Below, in pieces: positions 11,264 to 24,109 of a DNA stretch of 64,000 nucleotides (positions within the stretch are counted from its first letter, which is position 1; every line of letters begins with the position of its first letter). The stretch comes from Gnetum montanum (Eukaryota > Streptophyta > Gnetopsida > Gnetales > Gnetaceae). The stretch lies in assembly GCA_015680685.1 (NCBI GenBank), contig MNCI01007802.1, positions 531,400 to 595,399 of the forward strand. The letters run 5' to 3'. The notes under the pieces were generated by a model. It saw only the letters and a list, made by a program, of their open reading frames with translations, had not been told where the DNA came from and made no database searches. The translations under genes and the position numbers were made by a program.

Positions 11264-12153
11264 TGATGAAGTGCTATATAGTTGATGTGTCGACTAGGCC
11301 ACGTATACGGGGCCCCGTATACATGGCCATGTTGATGCGGCCCCATTGACACATCCCTCCATGCGTCGACATGGTCCTGTTTACGCAAGGCCTATTTTAG
11401 CCTATGAATAAGTGGCCCTCTGCCACACCTAGGAACTTTTCAATAGTGGTAGCAAAGCCCTTGCATTTTGTATCCGTAGGAGTTAGAATATTTTCCTAGT
11501 GCATGCCCGTTGTGTGATGCTTGTAATTGTACGGCACCTTTATTTGAGTGTGATGTACTTGGATGCGCACATGACCAAAAATAAAGATCGAGATTACTTC
11601 ATCATTACAGAATTCACTTACTTTTAATTGTTTAATTATTATTGTTAATTATTATTGTTATTTATTATTTTCTTAGTTAATATTTATTTATCATCATTTA
11701 CTATTCCTATTGTTAAATGTGGAATGAGTACGACTTAATCACGAGCATTTAAGTGTGACTACTTGGTAACCCAGTAGCGTACCTAGGATTTATGCCTGGT
11801 AATCCCAGTAGTTAGTTGTCCACGAGGTCCAAGATGTGTATGGATGATTAAGGAATGGATGCTCATCGCACTTAGGTTAGCTTAGACTTCATTTCCTATT
11901 ACTCATTAGTTTAATCAAGATTATTTTCCATTGTCTCTAGGAGTAGCACTAGTTTGGGATCAAATCACATGCCTCACTCTGGACTAAATCATATGTGACA
12001 AAGAAAATACTAGTCCAAGTGGGAAGATAGAGAACTGCGATCAACATGTAACTATCTAGATACCACAACTAGCCTGTCCACAGAGTGCAACCAGATCGTG
12101 CGTGAACACTCGTATTCATATGGTTGAGTGTAGGGGTACCTCGCCACTCATCA
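11264..12153 (+). repeat. 3' LTR of element A
   Basis: The LTR is 890 bp and starts TGATGAAGTGC after GGGGTA. It retains the palindrome at 11297-11328 (32 bp, one mismatch) and AATAAA near 11580. It ends CTCATCA, followed by the CACTT target duplication. Confidence 0.9.
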
Positions 12154-12315
12154 CACTTCATGCTTATGTATAAATGACCCTATATCTAGGACATGATGCA
12201 CCATCAAATCATTACCAAACTTAATAAGTTAAAAAAAAAACAAGGAATGAACACCTAGTATAAATGACTTGAATGGCATGTTTTATGTCACATCATTTAA
12301 CTATGAAATGAAACT

Positions 12316-12672
12316 TCAATTACAAAGTAAATAACCCAAAATTTCAATGAGCACATATTGTGATGCAAGATCAACAACCAATAACTCATATACATCATTA
12401 TGAAAAACAAAATCAAATATATTACTTACATCAACATCACTAAAAGAAGACATCATAAGTATTTTCTCACCAACTTGTAAATTTCCATTCTGATAATCAA
12501 TAAAAATTTCTACATTAATAGAAGAAATAGAAATTTTACTATCAATTGAAAAAGTTGGGAGTGATTTAGAATCCTTCATAAATAAATTATATTCCCTAAA
12601 GAAAAATTGAAGAGAGAAAAAAGTAGATCTACTAGAACTAAGCATCTTATTATTTGAGAAAGTACTTGACAC
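12316..12672 (-). CDS. Unrecognised 118-codon ORF, conserved in block B as a broken frame
   Basis: The 118-aa open frame is rich in S, F, I and V, with segments such as 'DVEIFIDYQNGNL'-like (here 'NVEIFIDYQNGNLQVGEKIL') and 'YELLVVDLASQYVLIEILGY'. The homologous frame in block B (about 36640-37010) keeps most of the peptide but has stops. I do not recognise a domain. It could be an exon of a decayed host gene carried in the duplicated segment, or chance. No start or splice context supports expression. Confidence 0.25.
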   Translation of the reverse strand: MSSTFSNNKMLSSSRSTFFSLQFFFREYNLFMKDSKSLPTFSIDSKISISSINVEIFIDYQNGNLQVGEKILMMSSFSDVDVSNIFDFVFHNDVYELLVVDLASQYVLIEILGYLLCN

Positions 12673-13160
12673 TTTGAACCCAAGCTTGACACTAAGTAGA
12701 CATCATCATAAAAAATATATATGGGAACAAAAATCTTTTTAATATTAGGTGTATCTACTCAAGTGAACAATGTTATAATTTATACATTGTAAAAATAGGA
12801 AAATTAATTGTTAGTAGGGATGAAGGTCCCAGCCCTAAAAAATTTTACATCATTTTTAACATCCATGCTTGAACTTATAATAGCAAAATAATTCAAGTAG
12901 AAATTTATGGCTTAATACCTATATTTGTAACAAAGAAAGAATGTGGTACCACTTGTGGAAGGTCATCACCTCAGCATTTATTGTTGATCTTACATTAAGA
13001 ATGTTTACTATTAACTATAACCTTCTGATTGACACTAGTTTTAATCTTCGACTTCATAGTGTTCTTGTTAGAAAAGGAGAAATTTTTTTTATGAGCTATC
13101 TATCTAAGCTACTTAATACTTTTTCTACAATCAGTAAAAATATACAAAGGAGCTTCTATA

Positions 13161-13299
13161 TTTAGCTTAGTAATAAGGCTCTTAATTTGAAAGCTCCAAG
13201 TCATGGGTTCAACTCTGGTGAGCACTACTAAGTTAAAAAAATCTAATTTGACTATATATCTTTGTGTGTACCTATATTACAATTATTTTGAGGTTCTAA
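13161..13299 (+). mobile_element. tRNA-derived SINE-like repeat, copy 1
   Basis: The head 'TTAGCTTAGTAATAAGGCTC' resembles a pol III box A. 'GGGTTCAACTCTGG' about 45 bp later resembles box B. The body 'TCTAATTTGACTATATATCT' and end 'TTATTTTGAGGTTCTAA' recur at 37512-37650, 39443-39538, 32495-32645 (-) and 40265-40416 (-). Confidence 0.6.
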
Positions 13300-13601
13300 T
13301 GACTAGGTGGCTAGCCACACCCAACCTCTGCCCCCTCCCCCTCCTAAAAAATATATTAGAAAGATGTATTATTGAAGTGGTTAGGTAGTATATTCATATG
13401 ATGGATAATTAGATATGCTAACTACTTACGCTTAGGTTTTAAAAAGGTATCATGTTGGATGCATGTCATAAGATATATAGAGTTATATATATTTTAGTTT
13501 AGATACCTCTTATTATAGGCATATATTTTTAGGTATTAATGACTTGTGATGTAACAAATAGTTACACCCATCCTATATTCTTAGAACAAGGCTAAGATAG
13601 T

Positions 13602-14487
13602 TGATGAAGTGCATTTTTTCTATCTCCGATATTAGAGCCCTAATATTAGATACCCAATATCTCCAACCAAGAAGTGATATCAAATATCCAATATTATGGG
13701 ATGTGTGCTAACCTATAAATATAATATTTAGATGCATAGTTCGAGAAGTCATATTAGTCATAGCATAGCAAAGCCCTTGCAATTTTTTCCCTAAAGTTAG
13801 AATATTTTCCCAAGTATCCACAACAAGAGTCATTGAATGTACAAATATTTATTTGAGCACTATTGTACCTAAGCACGATAGTGTGTGCAGTAATAAAGAT
13901 GAGCTTTCCAATAAACCTTGTAGCACTTTGGTTAGATTAAATATTTTCTTTATGTATTTAAATTTTTTAGCAATTTTGTTTAATGCTTTTAACTAATTAA
14001 GCTAATTAATGAATTATGCTAGCTAGGTTAAATAGTAATTAATTAAGCACATAAGTACAACCACTTCAAGCATGTACATGACACTTGGTAATCCTAGTAA
14101 CACTTAAAGTTTGGTAATGTAGCAACATTATATGTGTTCAGGATGTGTGCGGAATGTGGGCTTGGATGCTTATGTTAGGATTAGTTAGACATTGGTTAGT
14201 TAGTTATGTTAAATTAGCAATTAAATTACTTCATTTCTTTCATCCTTTATGTTAAGAACCCAAAACATAAAACATTAAAATAATAAAAATCATACACCTC
14301 AATTACACTTAACCATACCTCTACATATCACAAGTGTAATTGGGAAGATAATGAATGACTATTAGAGCAAGTTTACTTCCTAGAGGCTAGTGTACTAGAA
14401 GACATAGAGTCCATGGAATTTGACTAGATCTCATGGGACCACTTAGTGATTTATATGGTTGAGTGTAGGGGGACCTACTACTCATCA
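13602..14487 (+). repeat. 5' LTR of element F
   Basis: The LTR is 886 bp, TGATGAAG...CTCATCA. Its U3 has several GATATY/AATATC words at 13625-13715. The TATA-like CTATAAATAT is near 13715, and the AATAAAG poly(A) signal is near 13892. Confidence 0.88.
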
Positions 14488-14639
14488 TCGACATTGTTGC
14501 AAGGAACTCTTTTTCTTGAAACATGTGCTATCTAGGCATAGTGAAAATCATTAACATCGTTGGATGAACCCTAAGGTCAAAATCATCTTTAAAAAAATAT
14601 AATAATTTAAGCACACTAATATCTTATTTTAATTACAAA

Positions 14640-16402
14640 ATATCTTCTTCTCACAAGTGTGATGATACTGAACTACCAATGCCTCAAGAATGTAGGGTGG
14701 TATATACTTACCTAGATGAGTATGTGCCTAACTTCATCTTCATCCTACATCAACATGAATAATTGCGATGGTGAGATATAAAGAGAAACATTGTAATATT
14801 TCCCAATTAATATATTCTTTTGATGCTACTCCAAACTCTTAGGAGGATGGGTATCCAAGATCTTTAAGAAGAATACATTGTGCATAACCATGATTGTTGG
14901 GACTATTATCCCACTAAAACACAATGTAGGAGAGAACAATACAAGGAGAAGCACCATGAAGCTATAAAGGGAAAATATTTCACCAACCCCTTAGTCCTAC
15001 TAAACTAAAATGACAATGAGGATCCTATCTCTAGGGGTTCTTAACATGAAGATTCTCCATCCCTTGATATTGGTGATGGGAGCTTGAACCTGAATCTATA
15101 GTCCACTATCAATAATCCAAGTGTAGGCAAAAGTGGGAGTCAAAGTTGGGGCTTGGGCAAGCATCAAGATGATAAGAAAGCTAACAAACATGGCCATGAA
15201 AACTATAGAGGTGGTGGAAATCCTCCTCCCTCTTCACCCTCTTCATCTGCATCTTATTCTTTCTCTTTTGGTTTTGATAAATACTGTAGAAAGAATGACC
15301 ATGATGAAGGTGAACAATGGGATAATGATAATCACAGAGACCACCATGAACGAAGGGGTAGCAGAGGACATCATAGGTGTCATTGAAATAATGATGATGA
15401 TGAGACTTTTCTAGCAACTTGAAGCATGCTGAGCATTGCATAAATAGTAAGAATTCCAACCAAGCATGTGAAAGACAGTCGAATCAAGCAACTTAACATG
15501 AACAACATCCCCATATTTGAGGGGGATATAACTTTGATCTGCAAAAAAATCTTCAAGATTTTCATGATGCCTATGCCTATACAATATTAAAAATTATTGG
15601 TAGAAAATAAAGCTAATTTCAAAGACACTCATCAAGGAAGCAAAAAGCTAGTATCAGTTCTTGGAGCAAGAATCCATTTGTAAGTGGAGTATAATGCTAG
15701 AGTTGTTTAATGATAAATATCAAATATACTCCCAAGTCTCTAATCTAAGAAGCCAAATCCAATGATGGAATTAAGGAAGACATGAACCTTTGGATGCCAC
15801 CATGGATGGATACTATTGTCTCATACATAGATGTCCTAGCCATTGTTATTCTCAACAAGAACAACGTTATCACATCATAGATGGACTCAAATTAGAAATG
15901 AGAAGAACTCTTGGGGTCTATGCCCAAGAAAGACTCAAAACTTAGAGGCCATTAGATCCAAAGGCTAATTGAGTAGGTTTCAAAAGAAGAAGGAAAGATG
16001 AGAAAATAGAAAAGTGCTAAGGAATATAATAGGATTCCTTCCATTAGAAAAAGGGAGGTTCGCTTTTATGATAATGAGCAATAGTCACCTCTTGATGAGG
16101 TGGTGCAAGAAAAGACCTTACTGATCCAAAATTCTATGTCTAAAATTTTGGCCAAGGTAGATAAAATGTGGGATTTGTTGGATGAAAAATTTTTAACTAC
16201 TCTAAAAATTACAAAAGGATCAAGATGGAAAAGTAGTGCGTACCAAAGACGTAAGAGCAAAGCTACTACAATAGAAGAAGTTGTGGAGATTAAATTAGAT
16301 GATGACAGTGGGTGTGACATCTACCTTTATGAACATCCCAAAGGATGTTGCTTCATTATGTCACACTATAAGGAACCTAGGATGTATGTTTTGAATCCTT
16401 GA
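14640..16402 (+). pseudogene. Gag of element F
   Basis: A repeat-rich, H/D-rich N-terminal part (15133-15420, 'HHERRGSRGHHR') is followed by the gag core. Recognisable bits are 'DSRIKQLNMNNIPIFEGDI' near 15478-15530 and the piece with 'EQRYHIIDGL' near 15860. The knuckle-like 'CDIYLYEHPKGCCFIMSH' is at 16315-16368. The same core is found in H and E. Multiple stops and frame changes make it non-functional. The exact start is not visible. Confidence 0.75.
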
Positions 16403-17009
16403 TTGGCAAGGAGGCAGGCACCCCAAAGATTGTCTTATCCTCAAGGCAATCCTAGGTAGTTCCACCAACAATAAACCTACTATCTAAGTGGAGCTCTACC
16501 ATAACCATATGAGTAGTACTAGCAATGGCAACACTCATAGTTATGGGAGATTCCACCACTAAGGTAGTAGTACCCTTATAGGCAACTAGATCCATATGAG
16601 TACTATGTTTAGCAACAAATTTCTCAACATGACTCTTCTAGTCATGCTACCTTCCAACATCATTACTACCCTCCTAAGTATTACTAAACTCATTCTCCAT
16701 ATACTAGAGGGATGTCTCCACATCCATATTTTCCTCCTCATCCTTCTGCATATGTCCCTCCACCCTCAACCTAGTTACTGCCTGATCCATCAATGTAGGG
16801 AAAAATTCTACCTTAGCTACAATAATACAATGCAACAAGGGCTGTTAATTTATGGTTAGCTCCTCAGCTGAGTGGTTTAGAAACTAGGTCATGAAAATAA
16901 CTTTATACTAAACCAAGAGCCCTACTAAACCCTCACATACATCTACAATTGGCAATCTTGCTTCTTCATTTTCCTCTACATATCCCCTTTAAACCAAACA
17001 CCTTCCAAA

Positions 17010-20000
17010 GTGCATATCCTCATGTTAAATCATGTTGTAATTGATTGGATAAAGGTTGATCATCTTCCTAGGAAACTATTTGATTCTGGAAGTCCCCTTA
17101 TTTACATTCAAATTTCTATGAATGAACCTGACAAGGATCTTCTAGATTTAGTGTCTAATATTAATTTGATTTTCCATGAGATGTATAAAACTTGTAACCT
17201 ACCTCCACTCAAGAAGAGTAACATCCATCTCAAATTGGCTGATCAGTCCATCATTATTCCCTTAGGACTACTGAAGGACATTGTGACCACCATTTATGGG
17301 TGGTCCAACATCATTGATTTCATAATGATCCAAGTGGAAAATTGCAGGGGGACTTTTCAATCATCATGGGAAGGGCTTGGATGAGCATTGTTGATGCACA
17401 ATTATAGATCCAAGATCTTTTTCTTGAAATCTCTAGAGAAAATGCATTTAGAAAGATTGAGAGGTAGAAAGTCCCATTCATTGTGTGCAATGATACAGGG
17501 TGCAACTATGTGTAGAAAATATGGACCATTAATAGTATATTTATCAAAGCATTTAGTCATTATGATGATATATATTAAATACAAAGGTGATTGGATGTAG
17601 TAGCTACAAAGAAAGAGGACACATAGTGGCTGACAGCTGACCCTAAGAGCAGCTCAACACTTCGAATGGAACTTGCTGAGAACCTAACATGTGCCTACAT
17701 AGAAGGCATGGATGAACTGGAGCAAGTTCATCACAAACTCTCTGATGATGCAAATGATGATATCTATTGGAGAGAGTTGGAAATCCCTAAAAATTTTAAA
17801 CAAGAGTCCTTAGAGTTAAAAACTCTACCTACTACCATGGAATATGCATTCTTGAAAAATGGGAAGTTGTTAATAATCAATGCTAATCTTTACCCTGAAT
17901 AGAAATAAATGCTATTAAAGGTGATCAATCAATGGATAGTAGATTTTTCTTAGTCATATCCTAACTAATAGGGATTGATCCTAAGATATGTCAGCATCGT
18001 ATCTACACTAATCCAGCCATAAAGTTAAAGAGGTAGCTACAGTAATGGTTGAACCCCAAATTGAAGTAGATCATCAAAGAAGAAATCAAACAACTCCTCA
18101 AGGTAGGATTTATCTATTTAATTGTGGATAGTGAGTGGGTTAGCCTACTTGTGATTGTGCCAAAGAAAGATAGCAAGCAGTGAGTCTACATCGACTACTG
18201 GCTATTAAACATGATAACCTTCAAAGATCACTTCTCATTGCCATTTGTGAATCAAGTGCTAGATACTATATCTAGGCATTACTATTATAGTCTTTTGGAT
18301 GATTATAGTGGCTATAACCAAATCCAAATCCTGTTAGATGATTAGGCAAAAACAACATTCACGAGTCCTTGGGGGATTTTTGCATATCAATAGATGCCTT
18401 TTGGCCTATGTAATGCTCCTCCCACATTCTAACACTTAGTCTTAAACATTTTTCAACATCAAATTTATAGCAAGGTGGAAGTCTTCATGGATGACTTCTC
18501 TACCTATGGGGCTACATTTGAGCAAGTGCTTAAAAGGTGTGTGGAGATGAACCTTTAGCTTAATTAGTAGAAGAGACATCTAATAGTCTAGGAGGGAATT
18601 ATGTTGGTGTACAAAATATCACAAGCAGAGGTTGAGGTCAACCTTGAAAAGATTAGTATTATCCAAGGAATTATCAACCAACTAGAAACTATAAAACATG
18701 TCTAATCATTCCTTGGACACATTGGTTACTATTGAAGATTCATAGAGAATTTCTCTAAGATTGCAAAATTGTTGGTCAAGCTAACAAAGAAAGATGCTTC
18801 ATTTTTTTGGACCAAGGAATGTGAAAATGCATTCCAACTAAAGGAGAAACTCATAGAAACTCCAATTCTACAAGCATTAGACTAGTTTAGACCATTTCAC
18901 ATCATGATGGATGCATCAAATTATGCCTTGGGGGCTATGATTATGTAGTTAGATGATTAGAAACATCCTTATTACATCCACTACATAAGCCAAATCATTG
19001 TGGGTGCATAGCTAATCTACACCACCATAGAAAAAGAATTGATGGCAGTGTTTTTTCCCATGGAGAAATTCAAGAACTATGTGTTTGGATACAAGGTGTT
19101 TGTGCACATAGACCATAGTTCAATTCACTTCTTGATGAAAAAGGCAACAGTGAGTCCCTATGTCATATGGTCACTAGTGATCTTGTAGGAATTTGATCTT
19201 ATGATGGTAGATTAAAGGGTAACTGAGAATGTGATCACCAATCACTTGCCTCGGTTGAGATGGGATAACAAAGAGGAGGAAAGCCCACTATCTTATCAAT
19301 TTCTTGATGAAATCCACTTTGCTAGGGCTATAACTAAACAATTGTCCACTAATCCTAAATGGTACAATGGTATTCTTACCTATCTTCTCACTCAAGAGAT
19401 TACATATGAGCTAGACTATAGGAAGACATAATAGTTTCCTCACCAAGTGAAACACTTTATGAAGATCAATGGGTACCTCTACAAGGTGTGCGTAGATGGC
19501 CTCATTTGTTGGTATGTCCCTAATGCTAATCAACTACTTGTTCTCTAGGATGCTCATGGGGGTCCTTGTGGGGACAACTATGTAGGGAGCTGCATGACCA
19601 TTTACATCCTGATGTAGGATATTACTAGCCAACACTTTTTAGGGATGCTCACCAATTTGTCAACTCTTGTGAATGTTGCCAATGCAATGATGGAATGATC
19701 ACTCATATGGAGGGACCTCAATAATGGATTCAACCACTCAAACCCTTCAACATCTGGAGCACTGAATTCATTGGTCCCATCATTCCTATGTTAAATGGAA
19801 AGGTCTATATCATATTTGCTATTGACTATTGCATGAAATGGGTAGAAGCAGCAGCCATCATCGACTATACATCTTCTAATACTAATCAGTTTCTACAATA
19901 AAATGTTGTAAAAAATTTTGGTATGCCACCTACATTAATTATTGATAATGGAACCCACTTTACAGGTAGTACCTTTTGAAAGCTCATGCAACACTTGGAT

Positions 20001-20660
20001 GTTGAGCATAAATTAACAACACCTTACCATCCCCAAGCCAGGATAAGCAAAAGATACAAATAGGAAAATCACTAAGATCTTAATGAGAATAGTTAGCATA
20101 TATAGAAGAGACTAGAGCACAAAAATTAATGATTCCATTTAAGCCTACCACTTCACTTGGAATCTTCCTATAGGCTACTCTCCCTAAGAGCTAGTGTATG
20201 GAAAATTACCAACTCTTTCTATTCAACCTGAGCTTTGTACACTTTCAATAGCCTATGAACTTCATCTTAACTTAAGTCTAGCACAAAAAAAAATATTAAT
20301 AAATCTCACCCTACTAGATAAAAATCATTTGGTGGCCCTATCATCTAATGATTTGCACAAGGCATTTAGCAACAAGCATGATGACCTTAAATTTAAGAAA
20401 GTCAAATTTCAACTGGGAGATAAGGTTCTTTACTGGAACCCCATGCATGCACCTTAATGAACTAAGTTTCAAACATTGTGGAAATGTCCTTACATCATTT
20501 ATGAAACCTTTCCTTCTAGGACCATGTTAATCTACAAACTTGAGAGCCCAAACAAAAAGTAGCTGGTCAACACACAATAAGTCAAACCTTTCCATGAGCT
20601 TAAGCAAGCTAGTGCAACAATCACCTCATTAGATGGACAATCACTTTTAATCTTTTGGAT
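17010..20660 (+). pseudogene. Pol of element F (protease, RT, RNase H, integrase)
   Basis: The protease region (17010-17400) contains 'LLDLVSNINLI', where the family has D-L/T-G-S, so the active-site glycine is lost. It also contains 'LKLADQSIIIPLG'. RT is at about 17980-18700, with 'VIVPKKDSK', 'MPFGLCNAPPTF' and an intact 'VFMDDFSTYG' at 18481. RNase H is at about 18780-19210 ('FHIMMDASNYALGAMI'). Integrase is at about 19530-20450: 'CECCQ', 'IDYCMKWVEA', 'IIDNGTHFTG' and 'TPYHPQA', with the third acidic residue region lost. A C-terminal 'FQLGDKVLYWNP' and a GPY-like stretch lie near 20410-20560. Dozens of TAG/TAA codons replace glutamine and tryptophan codons. The gene is dead. Confidence 0.88.
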
Positions 20661-22849
20661 GTCCTCTTTTCAACTTAGTCATGGGGGAGATGGTCATCCA
20701 TGCTAACCATTATAGTGACTTTTCAATTTTTCATTTGTTTTGTTCTTTTATAGGTTTTTGTTTTACACCCTATTATTTTTACAACTTTTTGTTTTACACC
20801 TTCTTTATCTTACAACTTTTTATTTTCACTTTATTAATTTTTTTCTCTTTTTTTGAAATTTTTATGTTACAACATTGTTAGTACATTTTATTTTTCTTGA
20901 ATATTTTACAATTTCATATATATTTTTATTTTTTATATGTGATTTTCTTATTGTATTCTAATAATAATGTGCCCTATTTCCAACTGGATACAAAGTGGTT
21001 TTCTTGATGTGGACATGTGTTATTTAGTTATTTGATTGTTAGTGTTTGGATTCTAGCTTTGAATTTTTTTATTAATAACTAAGACATGGTTTCTTTCTCA
21101 TGAAATAGGTAGTGAGTCCAAAACATCTACCCATCCAAAAAATCTATGGTTTTCCTTGTTTTGAAAGTATGAGATCCCTTTTTCTTAAGTATAACTTTAA
21201 CAAACCTATCATCTTGGTAGTTTCTAGACTTGAAAAGGATTCAAATACTTGAACAAGGTGTGATTCAAGGGGACTCAATACTCTTTGTACCCTTCTACTT
21301 ACTTGGGGTGCATGAATGTTTTCATGGATTTCTTACCATTCCATGTCAACCAATAACAAGAAGTTGAATAAGTCTTTGCATGGTGTGGTTTCTATCCAAA
21401 ATAAAAATAAAAATAAAAATAAAAAATACAAAAGTGATGGGAATTCAAAGCACACCCCTTAGATAAAATAAACATGCTACAAGCACTAGTTATGGAACTA
21501 GAAAGACATGTTATCCATGCCTCAAGGTCTCCTATAACTAAGGTTCTTTGTCACTTATTGCTTCTCTTTTCTTTTTAAATATGGAATTCTGGTTGTTATG
21601 TGAAAGCACTCTTATGTCTAAAGGGGGTGGACAGATCTGAGAGTGATAATGCAAAGTCATTGAACATGGTTGGTTTTGGTCTAGACTAATGATAGATTTT
21701 ATTGGATCATTTAACCACAAAATTTACAAGGGACTTCATGTGAAATTAATCAAGAACTCCATTCCATGTTATCTCTCTCATCCATCTATGCTTTCCATGC
21801 CTTAACTTACTACCGATGTTCATGTCCTTGTTCGATGTCTTAGTTTGATGTGTTGAAATTCCTAGGTAGTTTCTTCTAAGTTTTCATACTTAACTTTCTG
21901 TAACCATTAATCATCCATGGGGCTTGTGGACTCCTTGGTATGAGGACATGCAAGGGAAACAAAGGGCATGTGCTAGTTTTTGGGAGGATCCACTTGCATA
22001 CCTTTTGGTTAAGTTAGTTAAGTTCTATATCCTTCACCATTCTCACAATCAAATCCTTTTGTGTGTCTCATTGATGACATCCAATTGTGTGCATCTTTAA
22101 AATGTTTTTTAGTGAAATCCTATTTTTTTTCTTATGCATTCTTTAACCCTATTGAAGAATTTCATCACGTTTAGGCGTTTTAGAATTTAATGATGATTCG
22201 CTTATCCATTCCACCCCATTTTTCAATCTTCCCACTACCAAAGGTACCCTCTATGTCATGGGGGCCACTTAGGTTTTTTGAATTTTTTCCTAACTCCCAC
22301 AAAGGTTTGTGTAAGGACTAACACTATCATCATCAACCCATGAAGTCAAATCCTTTATATAAACTCTAATAGCTACAAAACTCAAATACTATTAAAAGAA
22401 TTAATCCACCATAATCACAACCTAGCCAAGTGTAACTACTGATGAGATAAGGTACCTAAACGTTATAAGTTACACATTACACACTAATCCATGATTTTTT
22501 TATTATTATAGTATGAAGCATGGACTAGAAGTGGGATTATCTTCACCAAGGAATAAGCAGTAGCACCATGTGACAAGGATCCTTCACAATCATTGAATCT
22601 TCTCACTTGTTCTTTAGTTGCTAGAGGTGTTGGATGTCAGTCTTGGCCAAGGTGTTCAATTCTATTATCATGAACATTCCATTTTATAAAATATTGTAAA
22701 TCTGTACAGTTCGGCACTCAGAATCTATCTATTTCATCTCAATTAGTTTACATGTTTGTTAATAATCCCATACCTTCTCAATATTTTGTAAGGAACTTTT
22801 TCCTCCTTTCGTTTACTCAAGGATGAGTTTTCATTTAGTCATGGGGATA
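20661..22849 (+). other. Element F 3' internal region
   Basis: T-rich stretch (20700-20900), AAAAT microsatellite (21400-21425), conserved box with GGGAGGATCCACTTGCATAC (21915-22010), then a short remnant of the 3' ORF ('MGAT' context near 22255, compare element E near 56550). It ends with ACTCAAGGATGAGTTTTCAT and the polypurine tract ATGGGGATA just before the 3' LTR. Confidence 0.65.
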
Positions 22850-23420
22850 TGATGAAGTGTATTTTGTCTGACTCCAATATCAAAGCCCTAATATCAAATA
22901 CCTGATATCGAGAACCAAGAAGCAATGTCAAATATTTGATATCGCATGATGTGTATCGACCAATGAATATAACACTTGGGCACATAGTTTGGGAAGTCAT
23001 ATTAGGCATAGCATAGCATAGCTCTTGTAGTTTTTCTTCCCTAGAGTTACAATATTTTCCCAAGTGCCCATAGTAGGAGTCATTGAGTGTATAAAAATCT
23101 TTATTCGAGCACTATTGTACCTAAGCACAATAGTGTGTGCAACAATAAAGATGAGAATTCTAATAAACCATGTAGCACTTTAGCTAGATTAAATATTTTC
23201 TTTATGCATTTAATATTTTTAACAATTTTATTTAATGTTTTTAAGTAATTAAGGTTATTAAGTAATTAAGCTAGCTAGGTTAAATAGTAATTAATTAAGG
23301 ACATAAGTATGAGAAGCAAGAATCCTATACATCTTATATGTATAGGTCCTTAATTTGAACGCATATAGTGATGCTAAGCATCCTATATGTGTTCAAGATG
23401 TATAGGTTAAATAGTAGATG
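22850..23420 (+). repeat. 3' LTR of element F, truncated and rearranged
   Basis: It starts TGATGAAGTGTATTTTGTC after ATGGGGATA. It follows the 5' LTR to about 23312, then breaks into shuffled LTR pieces such as 'CTATATGTGTTCAAGATGT' near 23380 flanked by inverted CCTATACATCTT/AAGATGTATAGG. No LTR terminus is visible. Confidence 0.75.
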
Positions 23421-24109
23421 GAAGAGAACCTAACCTCTTTGAGTGTCTATGCCTAGTCTCAAACCTAAATCTTTGACTTGAGAAGCAAGCATCTTAGCAT
23501 CACTCTAAATGATAGTCCCTATTTTTCATATATACACATGTATACTCATAAATATCAATAACATTTTCATATTTATTTTCATGTCAATTTGACAATTTTA
23601 AAAAATGTTTAAATGCTTCATAAAATGTTTTCCATAAATATGTGAATGTAAAATACATCAAAATTAATCAAAAGCATTCATTTAAATACAACTCTTGATA
23701 AGGGTATCAATCCAACTTATTATTTTTAAGGGGTAGAACTTATGATGATTGTGGAATAAATGTACAAATAGAATCTATTTCTCATATTCTTTCATTATAC
23801 TTATTTTTTGATGTGTTGTAAATGTTTTTTGTTCTTTTAACTAGGGGAGGGAACATACATTGGACTTTAATTAATAAGTGGGTTTGGGGGTGTCAAATCC
23901 AAAAAAGATGAATAATAATATTTTAAAAAAATTTAAAATTTAAAATAAATTGGATTAATGAAAAAAGAGACAAATGAAAAAGTCCAATGGTTTTGAGGGT
24001 GTCTTTTTAGGTTTTCATCCTAAAACTGATTTTGAAAAATCTCCCCTCTAGCATAGGAAAAGGATTAGGTGTTGCCCTTCTTCAGAAGTGCCCTCACAAG
24101 TTTTTATTC
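23421..24109. other. AT-rich sequence without recognised gene
   Basis: No open frame over 60 codons and no protein similarity that I recognise. An A/T-rich stretch lies at 23910-23960. Confidence 0.5.

Larger units (their letters stand above)
6381..12153 (+). mobile_element. LTR retrotransposon A, gag-only Ty3/gypsy-type
   Basis: This is a complete insertion. The LTRs are 6381-7269 and 11264-12153, and the target duplication CACTT lies at 6376-6380 and 12154-12158. Block B has the empty site. The internal region holds a tRNA-Asp-type primer site, one gag-plus-proline-rich frame, a T-rich stretch, a conserved box (10325-10425), a shortened remnant of the 3' ORF seen in element E, and a polypurine tract ending GGGGTA. 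No protease, RT, RNase H or integrase is recognisable in any frame. It would depend on an autonomous relative for movement. Confidence 0.88.
12154..15100. repeat. Segmental duplication, block A right part
   Basis: This aligns collinearly with 36490-39442. It covers non-coding sequence, a SINE-like repeat, the 5' LTR of element F and the start of F's gag. The two copies share the same LTR insertion point (AAGATAGT before TGATRAAG), so element F was already present when the duplication happened. Confidence 0.83.
13602..23420 (+). mobile_element. LTR retrotransposon F, Ty3/gypsy (Athila/Tat-like), decayed
   Basis: This is the most complete element on the plus strand. It has a 5' LTR (13602-14487), a degraded tRNA-Asp primer site (14488-14507), gag (about 14640-16400), a P/Q-rich linker (16400-17000), protease-RT-RNase H-integrase (17010-20660), a 3' non-coding region (20661-22849) and a rearranged 3' LTR from 22850. 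RT carries 'VFMDDFSTYG', FMDD being typical of this branch. All reading frames contain many stops. The LTRs differ at roughly one base in five by eye, so the insertion is old. Confidence 0.87.
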
